Part shown: in pieces, positions 23,566 through 36,275 of the stretch
Position numbering within the stretch: the stretch's first letter is position 1
Layout: every line of letters begins with the position of its first letter
Source: Girardinichthys multiradiatus
Taxonomy: Eukaryota; Chordata; Actinopteri; Cyprinodontiformes; Goodeidae
NCBI RefSeq assembly: GCF_021462225.1
Contig: NC_061798.1
Coordinates: forward strand, 20,172,820-20,236,819
DNA length: 64,000 nucleotides
Direction of reading: 5' to 3'
Made by a program: the position numbers and the translations under genes
Notes under the pieces: generated by a model
What the model was told of the DNA's origin: nothing
The model's database searches: none
Seen by the model: the letters and a program-made list of their open reading frames with translations, nothing else

Positions 23566-23993
23566 TGTGATGGAAATTCTCGCGGTAAGCATTCCACAGT
23601 GTATGACCTTTGGGTTACCTTACTCCTGTGAACATCTGTGTTAGTGAAGGAAGCTGTAAAAGCCATTATCAGAAGTTTGATGGTTAAAACCCACAGTTAG
23701 GATGATGTGTTGGGAAGGACAGATGGGTTCCTAGATAACTTTGTCACCTCTGAACCCGAGAAGGGTCTGGGGTCATAAAACACAGACTCTTTGAAGTTGA
23801 GATAACACTGTCATGTTCTGGTATAAATACTGTGTGTAAATGTTGATCGGGGCTCTGTTTCAACTGACTAACCTCAGTGACAGAATCATTCAAACGCTGA
23901 ATGCCTTTGAATAAAACTTATAAAGACAAAAGTCCAGATTTTCTCTTGTTATGAGTCAACTTCTACCCACTTTGATAAGAAAATTCCACAACA
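23566..23993 (+). repeat. Left LTR of the endogenous retrovirus
   Basis: TGTGATGG...CACAACA. A TATA-like GGTATAAATA lies at about 23819-23828 and a polyadenylation signal AATAAA at 23910-23915, giving the normal U3-R-U5 order. It matches 31110-31536 almost base for base. Confidence 0.95.
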
Positions 23994-24172
23994 ATTTTAG
24001 CGTCACAAACAGGATCTAACGTGCCAGAGGAGGCCGCAGGACGGGGACACGGACGCCTGGCCAGCCTGAGAGTTGTTCTCAGTCCACCTCCATTTTACGG
24101 AGGGGAGTTCTGGTGCCCGCCTGCGGCTTCTGGCCGATTGGATCCGAACTATTTGTCTTCAAATATATCTAG
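23994..24172 (+). promoter_or_regulatory. Retroviral leader: possible primer-binding site and splice donor
   Basis: Four bases after the LTR the sequence TAGCGTCACAAACAGGATC resembles a primer-binding site of the TGGCG...CAGGAT kind (serine-tRNA-like) with the second base changed. This is tentative. CTAG|GTAAGAAG at 24172/24173 is a good splice donor, placed where a donor for a spliced env message would be. Confidence 0.4.
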
Positions 24173-27100
24173 GTAAGAAGTTGCTCTGTATGATATAATG
24201 TATATTATTATTTTTATTACACATTAACCATCATCTCCTAACTAATTAATTAGGTTCCAGAGTTGCGAGATGGAGGACATCAGCTGAGGGCCCGGTTACC
24301 CTGCAAAGGACTGACAGGGAGGTTCTCATTGGTAACAATGGGATAAAGCAGAACACAGGGTTTTGCGGGTGGTTTTTAGCAATTTTCTACACCTCATAAA
24401 GGAGAAAAGCCAGACGGCAGACGTGCCGCTGAACGGGTAAAAAAAAATGGTTCCGGAACCTTGAGGCATCAGGGGTGTCTCCTTCTTCATACTCTGATTT
24501 ATAAAATAATGAAAGGAAAAAGTGGGGATGATTGTGTTAAATGTGCTTTAATTCGGAAGATAACATTGGTTTTTCACAGTGTGGACGTTTGAGTGTAAAT
24601 AAGTTAAATAGTTTAAATAGTTTCAAGTAAAACAGTTGATGGAAAAATAAAAAACACGAGAAAAAGATTAAAAAGCACAGAGTGCATCAATTAAGGGGTT
24701 AAAGAGTTAAAACTTTCTTGAAGGAAGTTTTGTTTGTCTTAAATATTGCGATCAGTCAGAAAAGAAGGTAAAAAGTGAAGAGGGACATTAGAGAGTCGAA
24801 AAGAAAGTTGTTTTAGAAAGGAGTATAGTTCATGTTGTGGAAGGAAGTGACAGGCAGGGGGACAACTGACTGACTGACTGATAATATTTATTTGTGCAAA
24901 ATCTGAACCTATACTAAACTTTTTCTTCTGCCTCTCTCACACACAAATACACACATATATGGGATTTGAGTTCAACATCTGCGTTTTTGAGCCTGGATTT
25001 TAGAAACCTGCCCTTCTCCATGGCTACTCCGCCAGAGACGCTTCTCCAGCACGGCCTGAAAGAGAGAGATCTGCCTTCCTGCCTGCCTGCTTGTTGAAAA
25101 TCGCAGTGTGAGTTTCCACACAAAAAAAACGAAACTCAGAAGAAGTCTGGACCCACTGAGATGGACAACGATCCATGCTGTTTGCAAGACCCAGAAGAGT
25201 GAATGCACTGGATTTATATTGAAAGCACATCTTATGCGGGCAGAAGAGAAACCGGAGCAAAGTTTCTTCTTTCTCCCTCCTGGAGAAGTTAAAGTGGACA
25301 AAGAATGATTGAATGTCTCACCAACAGACCGGGGAAGGGCCTGGTTGTTTTTTGGACTGATAGAGGACTGTGTGCCATGACAGTCTGACTCTGGAGCGAT
25401 TAAGAAACTGATGGGGGTAACGTACAAACACACACACATTTGCATAAATCTTTTCCTATTTTCTGCATCGAAGAACGCTTATTAACCGCTGCTCATGTGA
25501 CGCTTGCTTGACGTGGACAGATATAGCGGGTTAAAATATTATTTTAGGGTTAGAAAAGTATCTTTAAAAGGGTGATAACTTAGCTCATTTGATACTTCCC
25601 GGTTAATTCTTTTAGAGAAACAAGTTATCTTTTGTCGTGGAATATTCAGGGTCAATTATTCTAGTTATTAAAAGTTATTAAAAGCAGAGGAAGTTACAAC
25701 ATCTCCAAAACTCAGCAGTAACCAAGTGCTTCTATGTTATTCTCAGGACAGATCTCATGAAGGAGTATTTTTAAAACCCATTGCATGCGTAAAACCTGAT
25801 GGGTTTCTCCTTCAGGTATTATTTTCTGTTGTCAGAGTTTGTATCCCATAAATCTAATGGGTAGAGACCTCATTAAAACAGGCTTAGTTCTACTGCAGAT
25901 GGTCTTCATACAGTCTCTGACACAGTACTTACAGTTTGGTGCAGTTTTTGACCGCAAGTGTTAACTGACGCTTATGGAAAGTACAAATTCATTGTTTTTC
26001 ACAGCAGCTGCTGGGAAGAGGTTATATTAGGTTTTTCTTCCCTCTTCTGATTCATGCAGCGTGTTGATTTACACTGTACCTTATATCAGGTCCTGACAAA
26101 AACTATGAAAGGCTTGGTTCTGCAGGTCCTTTTTTCTCCCTTTGGAGAAGGAAAGAGAAACCTAATCAGTTCTGTGTTGCATAGGAATCTTAAAACACTT
26201 GTTGTTTTTTAAGATATCACCAGCTAAAAACTTTTAAAACATTGAGAGTAATTGGTTTTGTTAAACACATTTCCCTTGGTAAAACAAACCATTAAAATGA
26301 GAATGAAAAATGGGGTTATTTAGAAAGAATCTGATTGGACAGTGGTACCACACAAAAATTAAACTAATCTCATGTTTCCTAAAAGACTGCATGAAAAGGC
26401 CTTCAGAACCGTGGAGTTATTTTCCACCACAGTAACAAGTTTTTTCAAGCATGCTTTTTCTTTATTTTAAAACAGATCTGGGTTTTTGTTTGTTTTGTTT
26501 TTGGCTTTTCAGCATAATGTTTGTCTGAAGCTTCTTATGAACTGGGATAGGAGCAAATATGATCTGAGGTAAATTAGGAGCTGTGAACTAATAATTTTAA
26601 ATCTGATTATTGTCCAAGCAGAAATAATATATTTAGCCAATCCTTCAATCTCTGCAGAAAGTTAACACCATTGTTCAATGCAGTAGTACTCAACTTGTGG
26701 TTCCTGGACTCCTGAAGCCCGTAAGCCATAGATTTTGGGTCCATAAAATTATAATATTTAATTAAAGGTAGACCGATTACCTATTAAAATAGATCTAAGT
26801 CAATGATGAGTTCCAGTCATTTGGTGGCTTTGAAATGCAATAATACTCAAAATTTCTACTCTGGGGACACAGATTGGGGTTGAAGAGTTTTGTTTTGGAA
26901 CCAAGGTTAGGATTTTTATAACAGAATCAAGACAAGTAAAATTCTTTATTTTAGGAAAAGAAAAGAAATAAAGGCTCTCAACACTAAAGAGGATGGTCGG
27001 CTCAAACTCCAGTCTCCTTGTTTGATTTCTTAGGGTTTAAAGATTAAAAGAATACATATGAGTACAAAGGTACACAAGGTGATTTCAGATTACAAAGAGA

Positions 27101-29144
27101 TAAAATATTGGAACATTTATCAGCATTTGGATTGTAAAAGAGGGGTTCTAGTAATAAGTTCTCCCCAACTCTCAAAATTTAAATAGCCCAAATTAAAGAA
27201 AATGATGTTTGTTCTTTTTGAAACACTATGTGGGAAAAAGTCCAGTTTGGAGACAAGCTTCTTATCTTAATTTCTGATTAAGTCAAACACTGCAATTTTG
27301 TTTAGTTTGGGTATACCATAAAAATGTCAATGCCGACTTTTCTAATTTCCCCTCGGGGATCAATAAAGTATCTTTGAATTTGAATTGAATTAAATTAAAA
27401 ATACTTCTTTGCATTTAACCTGAAATTCTGCAATGCAGCTGCGATCAAATTCAGCCAAAGAAAAAGAGAACTATAACAATAACTCTCAGGATTGTAGTTA
27501 TTATTACAGAGTTACAGTACAAAGAATAGCAAAAGGTTTCAGCATCAGTAAATTTGGATTCATTTAAGAGAAAACTGTTGTTGTGCTTCTAAATACTTTG
27601 AGATCTTTTTTCGACTATGTGCACTCATTTTTTAAAAAGGATCCTGAAGATTGTCATAACAAAATTGATCAATTATAGCATTAAAAGATATGGCTGAGAA
27701 AACATATTCTGAAAAGAGATTGTTAAAAATTTCTTTGAATTCTTGAAGCTTCAAATTTGGCCATTTGTTTGTCTTTGATCTTTTGTTGGAATGAATGTTT
27801 GATTATATGTTGCATGAAACAATAATCCATGTTTAGAATAATGTTTCTAAATCCCAGATTGATTAAACTTTGAGTTTTCAGGAGAGTTAAGAAGCAGCTT
27901 GTTTCTGAGGTAGGTGCATGTTAACAGTTTTGCAGTTTGAGGTTCATTAAGATGGGTTGGAATGTAGAAACTGTGGGTCCGCCCATAATGCCCATCAGAG
28001 GTTAGTTCTGCCTGACTCCGCCCACCTACCAGGTTGGTTCACACCTTTGCTCCCATGGTAACGCTCAGCACCTCCCTTCCTGAGTTTTAACACTGTTTAA
28101 GAGACAATAGAATCAAAATGCTTGTAGTGATTGTTGCCTTAAAAACATGTTTTTTTTGGATGTAGGATGACTTTTAGATTTATGTGTTTTACTATTAAAA
28201 GGTTAATGAAATAGTTTAAACTAGTTTGAAGAAACTTAGTTTTGCATGCAGAATCATTGGTGATTTATTAGATTGAAAGTTTCCCTGGTACCATTAAGCT
28301 AGCTGACAGTTCAAGATATGCAAAAGTAAGGAATATATTTTTGATAAAGAATCTGAGTCATGACTTTATACTTGATGGGAATTATTTATTAGATTCGAAT
28401 TTGTAGGGTTTATGCATCTGAATTACATTAGATGTCCATTAATCTAATACTCATCTTCATACAAGACAAATCAGGATGATATGTGATTAATTTCTAAGTG
28501 AGACATTGATGAACTGAATAATTAAAGTTTGTGTTTTGTTGTTAATGGAACTGAATTGCAGTTAAAAACATCTGGATTTTCTTTATGTTGCTTTCATTAA
28601 ATTCATAGTGACACATAGTTATGTCAGAATTCATTTCTTTGGTTCTATGTAATGTGATCTTGGTTACTAGAACATTTTTGTACAAACTTTTTGCTGGATT
28701 GGACCCTGCGCCAGAAGAGGGGAATGTCAGAATAAAGTAACATGGAGTTCCAATAGTTGTAGCACTCATGGGAAAAAAAATGGGTAGCTCAGACCTCCAG
28801 TGAGGACTTTGTGACAATGCGAGAGAAACGTTGTACTTTGTTTATATAAATGGTGCATAGCTTCCTAAGACCACATTCTGAAAACCTCTCTGAAATTATG
28901 GTGTTGATTCTTTTGTGAAATTTTACATCTCCACAGATTAGACCATTTTTGAAATTCTTTTTGGGTTTTCTGAAACTATGAAATGTGGACCTGTAATCAG
29001 ACCTTCCTCAAACATCATGTCATCCTTTTGATATTCAGAATATTTAGCTGATGGTCATTGCTAGTATATCAGGTGAAGTCAGAAGATCAATTCTTTTGAT
29101 TTTGTTGGATGTTTTGATGAAGTTCATGTAATTAAGCACTTAGG
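24173..29144. other. Provirus interior without recognisable gag, protease or RT
   Basis: About 5 kb, AT-rich. The longest frames are antisense (24972-25445) and look like chance. I saw no zinc-knuckle, protease or YxDD-type RT motif. The part 24914-25440 is GC-richer than the rest and holds short CA runs at its borders. Confidence 0.5.
27345..27400 (+). repeat. LINE/SINE-type 3' tail inside the provirus
   Basis: TTCCCCTCGGGGATCAATAAAG followed by TATCTTTGAATTTGAATTGAA is typical of the short 3' tails of CR1/L2-related elements in fish. The body is not visible, so this would be a very short 5'-truncated insertion. Confidence 0.5.
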
Positions 29145-29665
29145 TTTGAGAATGGGACTTTGAATTGAAAATTAGCCAAGCATTGTGAAGGCCCTGCCTT
29201 TTGTTCTCACTTATGTGAGATTGAGACAAAGGACACAGGCAAATCTCAGTCCTTTTGAAGTGCTGTGTGGCAGGTCTCCTAATTTGGACATGGGGATATT
29301 GCCAAGATGATTTTCTTCCACATCTTTGTGTGAAGGTAGGATGTTGTTTTACTGTCAAAACCTGTCCACTGTGTTTTCTCAAGTTTCACGGTGCAGGCTG
29401 CATTACCAGAAACAGCCACTTCCACCCTCCAGTCCTTTATTCCTGGCGACTGGATTCTGCTCAGAGAATTTAGGAGAAAACACAGGAAGTCCAGGGCTGG
29501 AATGGCCCATATCAGATCCTACTAGACACCCAGGAAAGCTGCAGGAAAGCTCTTGCTCCTCCAGCTTCTCTGGCTTCCAGGACACAAGTCATCTTCCAAC
29601 TGGATCATTCACGGCCTGAAAGGTGTGAGGACAGCAGACCACCACAAGACAAAGAACTGTAAGCT
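29145..29665 (+). pseudogene. Retroviral integrase C-terminal relic
   Basis: In shifting frames this stretch shows motifs of the C-terminal part of gammaretrovirus-like integrase. These are the catalytic-core end with ANLSPFEVLCGR (near 29240-29276), the basic linker with GDWILLREFRRKH (near 29444-29482), and the SH3-like domain start WNGPYQILLD (near 29499-29528). At least one frameshift separates the last two. It identifies the element as retroviral and fixes its strand. No catalytic D,D-35-E core remains upstream. Confidence 0.75.
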
Positions 29666-30402
29666 CATCACTGGCGAGTGATTGAAGAGGTGGTTGAAGA
29701 ACACTGTTTTTACAAGGGCACAATAATCCCTTGGGCAGTGCCACGTTATTTCAGAATCTACTTAAGGCCATCGCGTTGCCTGAAAGCTAGAAATCATAAG
29801 TTCATTTGCCTCACTGCACACACACCACAGTGAGAGACACATAGGAAACATACAAGGAAGACCTCTGTACATTGCACATAACCTTTCTCTGGATGATGGA
29901 CTGGTGACGTCTGCAACAGAGAGACAGTCAAACATGCGCCATGATGCTTATTCTCCTTAATTTCTTAACATTTGGTGGCTACTAGGCTCCTTTGCCTGGA
30001 CAGCGAGGGTCAGCCAAATTCTTTCTCCCACTTTGACAGCGAAACTGACTCTGAGGAGGAAATCTCGGATGCTTTTATCTAACTTTCATGTTTATTGCTT
30101 GATATTTATCATTATGGTATTATTACAAATTTGAATGTGTTCATTTCCACTGTTGTTTAGTTGGACTATGGAAGCCTAACTTCCAGCGGGTTAGAGTTCC
30201 TGTTTCTAAATATATTTCTAGAAGTGCTTCCTACGACCGCCCACCTGTACCAGACTGGTAACAGGGCAGCTTGAAGCCACTCCGGAGAGACAGCAGGATT
30301 TTTGTTTTTTGTTTTTTAAGTTGTGTTTTTAATTTGTTTTCTTTGGGAAAAACTGTTTGCTTTCAGTACCAGAAGAAAGGACATTCCACTTCAAGGTCAC
30401 GA

Positions 30403-31095
30403 TGCAGCTATATGGAAGATGGTCTGTTCTGATGCTAATGATTGGTATTGCAAGTATTTTTATAACTCTTGTGTTCATTTGGGAAAAGGTACAGCAAAGA
30501 TAATGTAAGGCTAATCTGAGGAATTATGCTAATAATACTCATCAACGGATTCGAAGAGAGATTCGTCACTTTCCCGACTACTATGATCATACTGATAATG
30601 TTTGGTGGCAACTGATGCATCAAAACTGTGAGGAATTATAGTGAAAGGGAAAGCAGAAATGTTAGTAGATTTTCTAGTGAGACTAATTTAACATGTGCGT
30701 CTACAGGAACTCTTTATAGAATTCGGGGTAATAGAAATCCGATTAAAGGTCCAGATATTTCTATTACACAGGAGGAAAGTACACCTTATTTCCTTGGGAA
30801 GACGGTAGGTTGCGAAGCTATTATATCTGTTTTATGTGCTTTAATCAACAGACATAAATTTGAGTCATGTCCTATCAGAACTGATCCTTCTACTATTTCA
30901 GGATCTTTGGTCCCAGATCCCTTTGTGTTAACTTTTAATCTTACTGCTTTATCTGAGGAAGGTTTCACTGTTCTAACTACGGAGCAGCAGGCTATTAGAA
31001 TGATGAGTTTGCAAACTAGAATGGCTTTGGATTATCTGTTAGCTGAGAGGGGTGTTGGTTTGAAGAATTTTCCTTTAGTTGTGATTTTCTTGTAA
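30403..31095 (+). pseudogene. Retroviral envelope relic
   Basis: From the ATG at 30403 there is a short basic start and a hydrophobic run of about 20 residues, like a signal peptide. A TAA stops it at 30506-30508. The same frame resumes to about 30640, then the reading passes into another frame (30628-31095). Near 30985-31050 that frame holds a heptad-like stretch resembling the part of the transmembrane subunit just before the disulfide loop (QTRMALDYLLAE). The rest of the transmembrane subunit, including the membrane anchor, is missing. The envelope is therefore non-functional. The assignment rests on position between pol and the 3' LTR and on this motif. Confidence 0.6.
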
Positions 31096-31097
31096 TC

Positions 31098-31109
31098 AGA
31101 AGAAAGGAG
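31098..31109 (+). promoter_or_regulatory. Polypurine tract
   Basis: AGAAGAAAGGAG directly before the right LTR, the usual primer site for plus-strand synthesis. Confidence 0.85.
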
Positions 31110-31536
31110 TGTGATGGAAATTCTTGCAGTAAGCATTCCAAAGTGTATGACCTTTGGGTTACCTTACTCCTGTGAACATCTGTGTTAGTGAAGGAAGCTG
31201 TAAAAGCCATTATCAGAAGTTTAATGGTTAAAACCCACAGTTAGGATGATGTGTTGGGAAGGACAGATGGGTTTCTAGATAACTTCGTCACCTCTGAACC
31301 CGAGAAGGGTCTGGGGTCATAAAACACAGACTCTTTGAAGTTGAGATAACACTGTCATGTTCTGGTATAAATACTGTGTGTAAATGTTGATCGGGGCTCT
31401 GTTTCAACTGACTAACCTCAGTGACAGAGTCATTCAAACGCTGAATGCCTTTGAATAAAACTTATAAAGACAAGGTCCGGATTTTCTCTTGTTATGAGTC
31501 AACTTCTACCCACTTTGATAAGAAAATTCCACAACA
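31110..31536 (+). repeat. Right LTR of the endogenous retrovirus
   Basis: Direct copy of 23566-23993; followed by CTGC (31537-31540), the right target-site duplication. Confidence 0.95.
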
Positions 31537-31540
31537 CTGC

Positions 31541-32884
31541 TTTTCTAGCTATATTGGAGCATGACACAAACAGCTGCAGTTTTCAGAAAAATTTACATTG
31601 TGTTCATTGTGACAATTTTTTATCTGGAGCAGTTTGCTAGGCAAACATTAGCTACAGCAGTAGCAGTCACTGCTCCACATAGGTCATTGTTAACAGTTGT
31701 GCTCTCTTTTTTTACCCTTTCTTCATCTAGTTATGATGTGATCACAATATTGTCAGCTCCCGTTGCTCACCAACTCAATAACAAAGACATGCCAACATTG
31801 ATTATTACTTCCGTAAACAATGTTCTGCTGTGTGACGTCTACATTCTTCTTCGGCACATTATGGTTGCTTTGGGGTCATAAACCATTCTGATTGAAGTCT
31901 GATGGATGTTGCATTTTAAGTAATAGTTTGATCGACCACGCAAAAAAAAAAAAAAAAACGGATTTCTGCAGAAAATTGGAATTGAGCATTAAGACCTCCA
32001 GTGTGAATGTAACTTTAGTTTTCCTGTGAATGTTTTGAAATAATGAGGTTTGTTTTAACCAAGGAAAGTAGATGACTGTGACTTCAAAAAATTGGCTGTG
32101 CAAAGCATGGTCACACGGCTCAGTGAGGCTGCAGCTTACATAAAAACAAAGTACACCAACAACAGAGAAAGTCTGGTCAGAATCTTCAATGCATTAAAAA
32201 TGTAAAAATGCCTTGATAGGAACCCTGATCCAGTCAAAGACTTGAGATCAAATTGTGACATTGTTCAATATCTCACCCTGCACAATGTTATTACACAACA
32301 CAAAGGGCATCCACAATGCACCTCAATTAGATAAAGCACCTTTTTTAGTCCTTAGCAGTTTTTAACATGATTTTTTTTTTTCTTTTACTAAATTAACATT
32401 TTGCTTTTTTTGTTGTTCTGCCAGTTGCTTAATTTCTGTGTTTTGTGATGGAAAATTATCTAATTTTTTTGCTCCATTGACAGTAACTGTGAAGCTCAGC
32501 ATTGTCCAGTTGATAGACTTCAAAGACGGAGGCCATCGATCTATAGCGATTCAATCTCCAACTCTTTAAGAATTCCCTTTATTGGGAATTTAGATTAGAA
32601 TTTAGATTTCATGTAGTTTGTTAATGTTTTGTTAATCGGTTAATGAATAATTATATTAGTGTAATTACTAAATATTTATTGATTCATTTAGTGACTAGAT
32701 CAAATATAACAATGAAATTTCCAATTTAAATGTTAATATTGTGATTTTGAGAACAAACTTTTTTCATGATGTATTTTTCTCTTCTCTCTCATGCAGTTTG
32801 CAATTTAGGCTCCCCAAAAAAGAAAAGTTACCTGTCAGATGAGACTGATAAAAATAATATTTCTGCTATTAAGACTGATATAGG
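31541..32884. other. No recognised feature
   Basis: AT-rich. A 106-codon frame (31561-31881) has no family resemblance. Poly-A at 31941-31957 and T-runs at 32371-32382. Confidence 0.4.
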
Positions 32885-33035
32885 CGGTGCTGGTGGCTCA
32901 GTTGGTAGAGCGTAACATGTGCAGGTCTCGTGCCATTTGCGATATGTCTTCCCCAACTCTCTTCACCCTCTTTTCTGTCTCGTTATTGGTCAATATATAA
33001 AGGTCACTAGTGCCAAAACAACCTTAAAAAAAATA
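32885..33035 (+). mobile_element. tRNA-derived SINE relic
   Basis: GGTGCTGGTGGCTCAGTTGG (A-box-like) begins it and TATATAAAGGTCACTAGTGCC ends it. These are the two ends of another teleost SINE type. The B-box part is eroded. Confidence 0.55.
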
Positions 33036-33106
33036 AGACCATGATTTTTGATGAATATTGATGCTACATATGCATTGCATGTAAGCATTAGTGAGACATA
33101 AAAACC

Positions 33107-33425
33107 AGGGCCTGTATTCACAAAGAATCCTAAGATTAAAAGTAGGCCCTTGTGACGTCATTCTAAGATAAATGTTAGAAATTCTTGAATTCTATGATTT
33201 TTCTTAGAATTTTCCCTCGGAAAGATAAAAGTTCTTAGGCTTTAAGAGCTCCTAATATGAGGAATGTTAAGATTAGTGAGGAGGACTTTAAGTGAGCCTA
33301 AGAGTGTCTTAAGCAGAGAAAATGGTGGAAAGACAGAGAGAAAGGAAAGATATTCTCGGAACAATGAACAACAGTGAATTAATAAGACGCTACCATCTCG
33401 ACCGCACAGGGATCCACCCCTAAAC
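33107..33425 (+). mobile_element. PIF/Harbinger transposon 5' end
   Basis: It starts with GGCCTGTATTCACAAAGAAT, as in Harbinger elements of fish, and has the non-coding leader with TTTTCCCTCGGAAAGATAAA. At 33321 an ATG opens MVERQRERKDILG, then ELIRRYHLDRTGI, resembling the N-terminus of HARBI1-like nucleases (the RRYRLDR region), and stops at about 33420. The catalytic domain and 3' end are absent. Confidence 0.65.
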
Positions 33426-34224
33426 AGTCGAATAAATGAGCACATAAAGGTCTATAACAATCATACAATTATTAATATAGAGATAAGATTAACCTTATAA
33501 TCCCCCTAGGACGGAATTAAATAGATTAAGTGGCAGGACAGATTAAAGATGCACCTTTAGTAAGGTAATATTAGGAAGGATAAATAAATAATAGAAACAA
33601 TAATAAATAATCATAAATAAAAAGTGAACAAAATTACAAACAACATCGTACAGACTTATTTAAATATTTACACACTGTAAAATGTTTTAAAAAAATACAT
33701 TTGGAAAATTTTGAAAGACTAAAATATTTACATATATACATAAATACAAACTCTAGGCAACAATACAAAAATCTAAGCAATATATACATAGAAAGAAGAT
33801 GTACATTAGGTAAATAAGTATTTGCTGTATTGCACATGATGATGTCAATAGTCTAAATGATCATCTACAATGCTCCCCGTCTGTGGACAAGTTCTCTGGT
33901 GTGCTGCTATCTCCTGTCTGGTTTCTGATTGCAGCAGGCACCAGAGCTGCTCACATTCCAGGCTGGTGCTGAAAGCAGAGAGAAAGCTGATTGATCTGCT
34001 CAGGAATGCCTGTTTGTTTGCTCCGTGATCCCAGGACCAAATCTACCTTTCAACACTCCTCTCTTCTCTTCCACCAGCAGGTTCTGCTCCTCTGTTCAGT
34101 TCGGGTTTCTCCTTTTTCTCCTCTGTTTTGTTTTGGTCATTTTACCAAACTAAACCTCATTATAGAAGGAGATGGCAATAAAATTTTGAATTTTAATATT
34201 AATATAAAATGAATTAATATGAAA

Positions 34225-36275
34225 TAGATGTAATGATCCTAGAGGCTATGTTGTCTGGGGCTTAAATGCCCCTGGTAGGGTCTCCCATGGCAAACAGGCT
34301 CTGGTGACGGGTCAGACAAAGAGCGGTTCAAGACACCTTCATGAGGGCTCGCCTCCACGCACAGCTTGGGCTCTGGAACCCATCGAGAGGGGCTGGCCCA
34401 CGGGGAGAGGTGGTGGGCTGGGGTGGGTTTACTTGTTGCCCCCCAGCTCAGCCGTTTCGTGTTGGGGTTTACCCCAGTGAATGAGAGGGTCACATCCCTG
34501 CGCCTTCGGGTTGGGGACCAGTCTCTGACTGTCGTCTCGGCCTACTGGCCTAGCAGTAGTACAGAGTACCCGGCCTTCTTGGCGTCCCTGTCGGGGTGCT
34601 GGATAGTGCCCCTCCCGGGGACTCCACTATTCTGCTGGGGGACTTCAATGCCCGGGTTGGAAATGACAGTGACACCTGGAGAGGCGTCATCAGGAGGAAT
34701 GGATCCACTGGTGGAGGAGAAAGCCGGACAGACTTGACAGGCCCAAGCGCATAGTGAGGGTCTGCTGGGTACGTCCGGCAGAGCCCTCGGCCAGGGATGT
34801 ATTCAACTCCGACCTCCGGGAGAGCTTTGACCGGATTCCGAGGGATGTTGGAGACATAGAGTCCGAGTGGACCATGTTCTCCGCATCTATTGTCGATGCT
34901 GCTGCCCGCAGCTGTGGCCTTAAGTTCTGCGGTGCCTGTCGCAGTGGCAATCCCCGAACCCGGTCGTGGACACCGGCAGTAAGGGACGCTGTCAAGCTGA
35001 AGAAGGATTTGTATCTGCTGTGGTTAGCTTGTGGGACTCCTGAGATCCGCCCTGAGTACCTCTAGTCTCTGGATGTTGTGGGGTTGTCATGATTGACACG
35101 CCTCTTCAACATTGTGTGGCAGTCGGGGACAGTGCCTCTTGACTGGCAGAAGAAAGGTGACCGGAGGGTATGTTCCAACTACAGGGGCATCATACGCCTC
35201 AGCCTCCCTGGTAAGGCCTACGCCATGGTATTGGAGAGGAGAGTCTGGCCGATGGTCGAACCTCGGCTTCAGGAGGAGCAGTGTGGTTTTTGTCCCGGCC
35301 GTGGAACACTGGACCAGCTCTATACCCTCTACAGGGTACTCGAGGGTTCATGGGAGTTTGCCCACGTAGTGCCCTGTGGGGGGTGCTCCAGGAGTATGGA
35401 ATCGGGGGCCCTTTATTAGAGGCCATCCGGTCTCTGTACAAGCGGAGCAGGAGTTTGGTCCGCATTGGACTCCGGCAGGGCTTCCCTCTGTCACCGGTCT
35501 AGGTGCAGCCAAGGGCCGGAGGGGGTCTGGTTTGGGGACCAGTGGATTTTGTCTCTTCTTTTTGCAGATGACGTGGTCCTGCTGGCCCCCTCTAACCAAG
35601 ACCTACAGCATGCGCTGGGGCAGTTCGCAGCCGAGTGTGAAGTGGCTGGGATGAAGATCAGCTCCTCCAAGTCCGAGGCCATGGTTCTCGACTGGAAAAA
35701 GGTGGCTTGTCCTCTTCAGGTTGGAGGGGAGTTCCTGCCTCAAGTGGAGGAGTTCAAGTATTTCGGAGTCTTGTTCACGAGTGAGGGAAGAATGGAGCGG
35801 GAGATCGACAGACGGATCTGTGTGGCTGCCGTAGTAATGGGGGCGCTGTGCCGGTCCGTTGTGGTGAAGAGAGAGCTGTGCCAAAAAGTGAAGCTCTCGA
35901 TTTACCTGTCGGTCTACATTCCTATCCTCACCTATGACCATGAACTTTGGGTCATGACCGAAAGAACGAGATCGCAGATACAAGCCGCTGAAATGAGCTT
36001 CCTTCGTAGGGTGGCCGGGCACTCCCTTAGAGAAAGGGTGAGGAGCTCGGAGTAGAGCCGCTGCTCCTCCACATCAAGAGGAGCCAGTTGAGGTCGCACG
36101 GGCATCTGTACTGGATGCCTCCTGGACGCCTTCCTCAGGAGGTATTCCCGCTCCCAGAGGAGCTGGAATAGGTGTCTAGGGAAAGGGACGTCTGGGTGTC
36201 TCCTCTGAGTCTGCTGCCCCCGCGACCCGATACTGGATAAAGCAGAAGACAACGACAACGAGATGTAGTATAAAA
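34225..36275 (+). mobile_element. Rex3/RTE-like LINE, internally deleted and frameshifted
   Basis: GC-rich block in AT-rich surroundings. The 5' part has the CTGGTAGGGTCTCCCATGGC leader, then endonuclease pieces (VSAYWPSSSTEYPAFLASL near 34535-34590). A linker follows (DIESEWTMFSASIVDAAARS near 34855-34915), then RT: GDRRVCSNYRGI near 35158-35193, EEQCGFCPGRGTLDQLY near 35275-35325, LLFADDVVLLAP near 35560-35595 with the catalytic ADD, and a long open C-terminal frame to 36052. Parts of endonuclease and of the region before RT are deleted and the frame changes several times. The 3' end is CCCCCGCGACCCGATACTGG and a GACAACGA-type short repeat. The RTE/Rex3 assignment is from memory of such tails. 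Confidence 0.75.

Larger units (their letters stand above)
23566..31536 (+). mobile_element. Endogenous retrovirus, gamma/epsilon-like, defective
   Basis: Two direct repeats of about 428 bp (23566-23993 and 31110-31536) start TG and end CA and are flanked by CTGC on both outer sides, a 4-bp target duplication. A purine tract lies just before the right LTR and a possible splice donor after the left one. Inside, only an integrase C-terminal relic (29145-29665) and a broken env relic (30403-31095) are recognisable. The 5 kb where gag, protease and RT should be has no long + strand frame and contains a LINE-type tail at 27345-27400. The LTRs differ at only about ten positions by eye, so the insertion looks young compared with the state of its interior. 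Confidence 0.9.

Noticed and set aside
23469..23666. Minus-strand frame that recurs at 31016-31210
   Set aside because: Both copies are antisense readings of the two LTRs; they are alike because the LTRs are alike.
24972..25445. 157-codon minus-strand frame inside the provirus
   Set aside because: Antisense to the provirus, no retroviral or host motif; treated as chance.
31561..31881. 106-codon frame right of the provirus
   Set aside because: No motif, no splice or promoter context and low-complexity hydrophobic text; probably chance.
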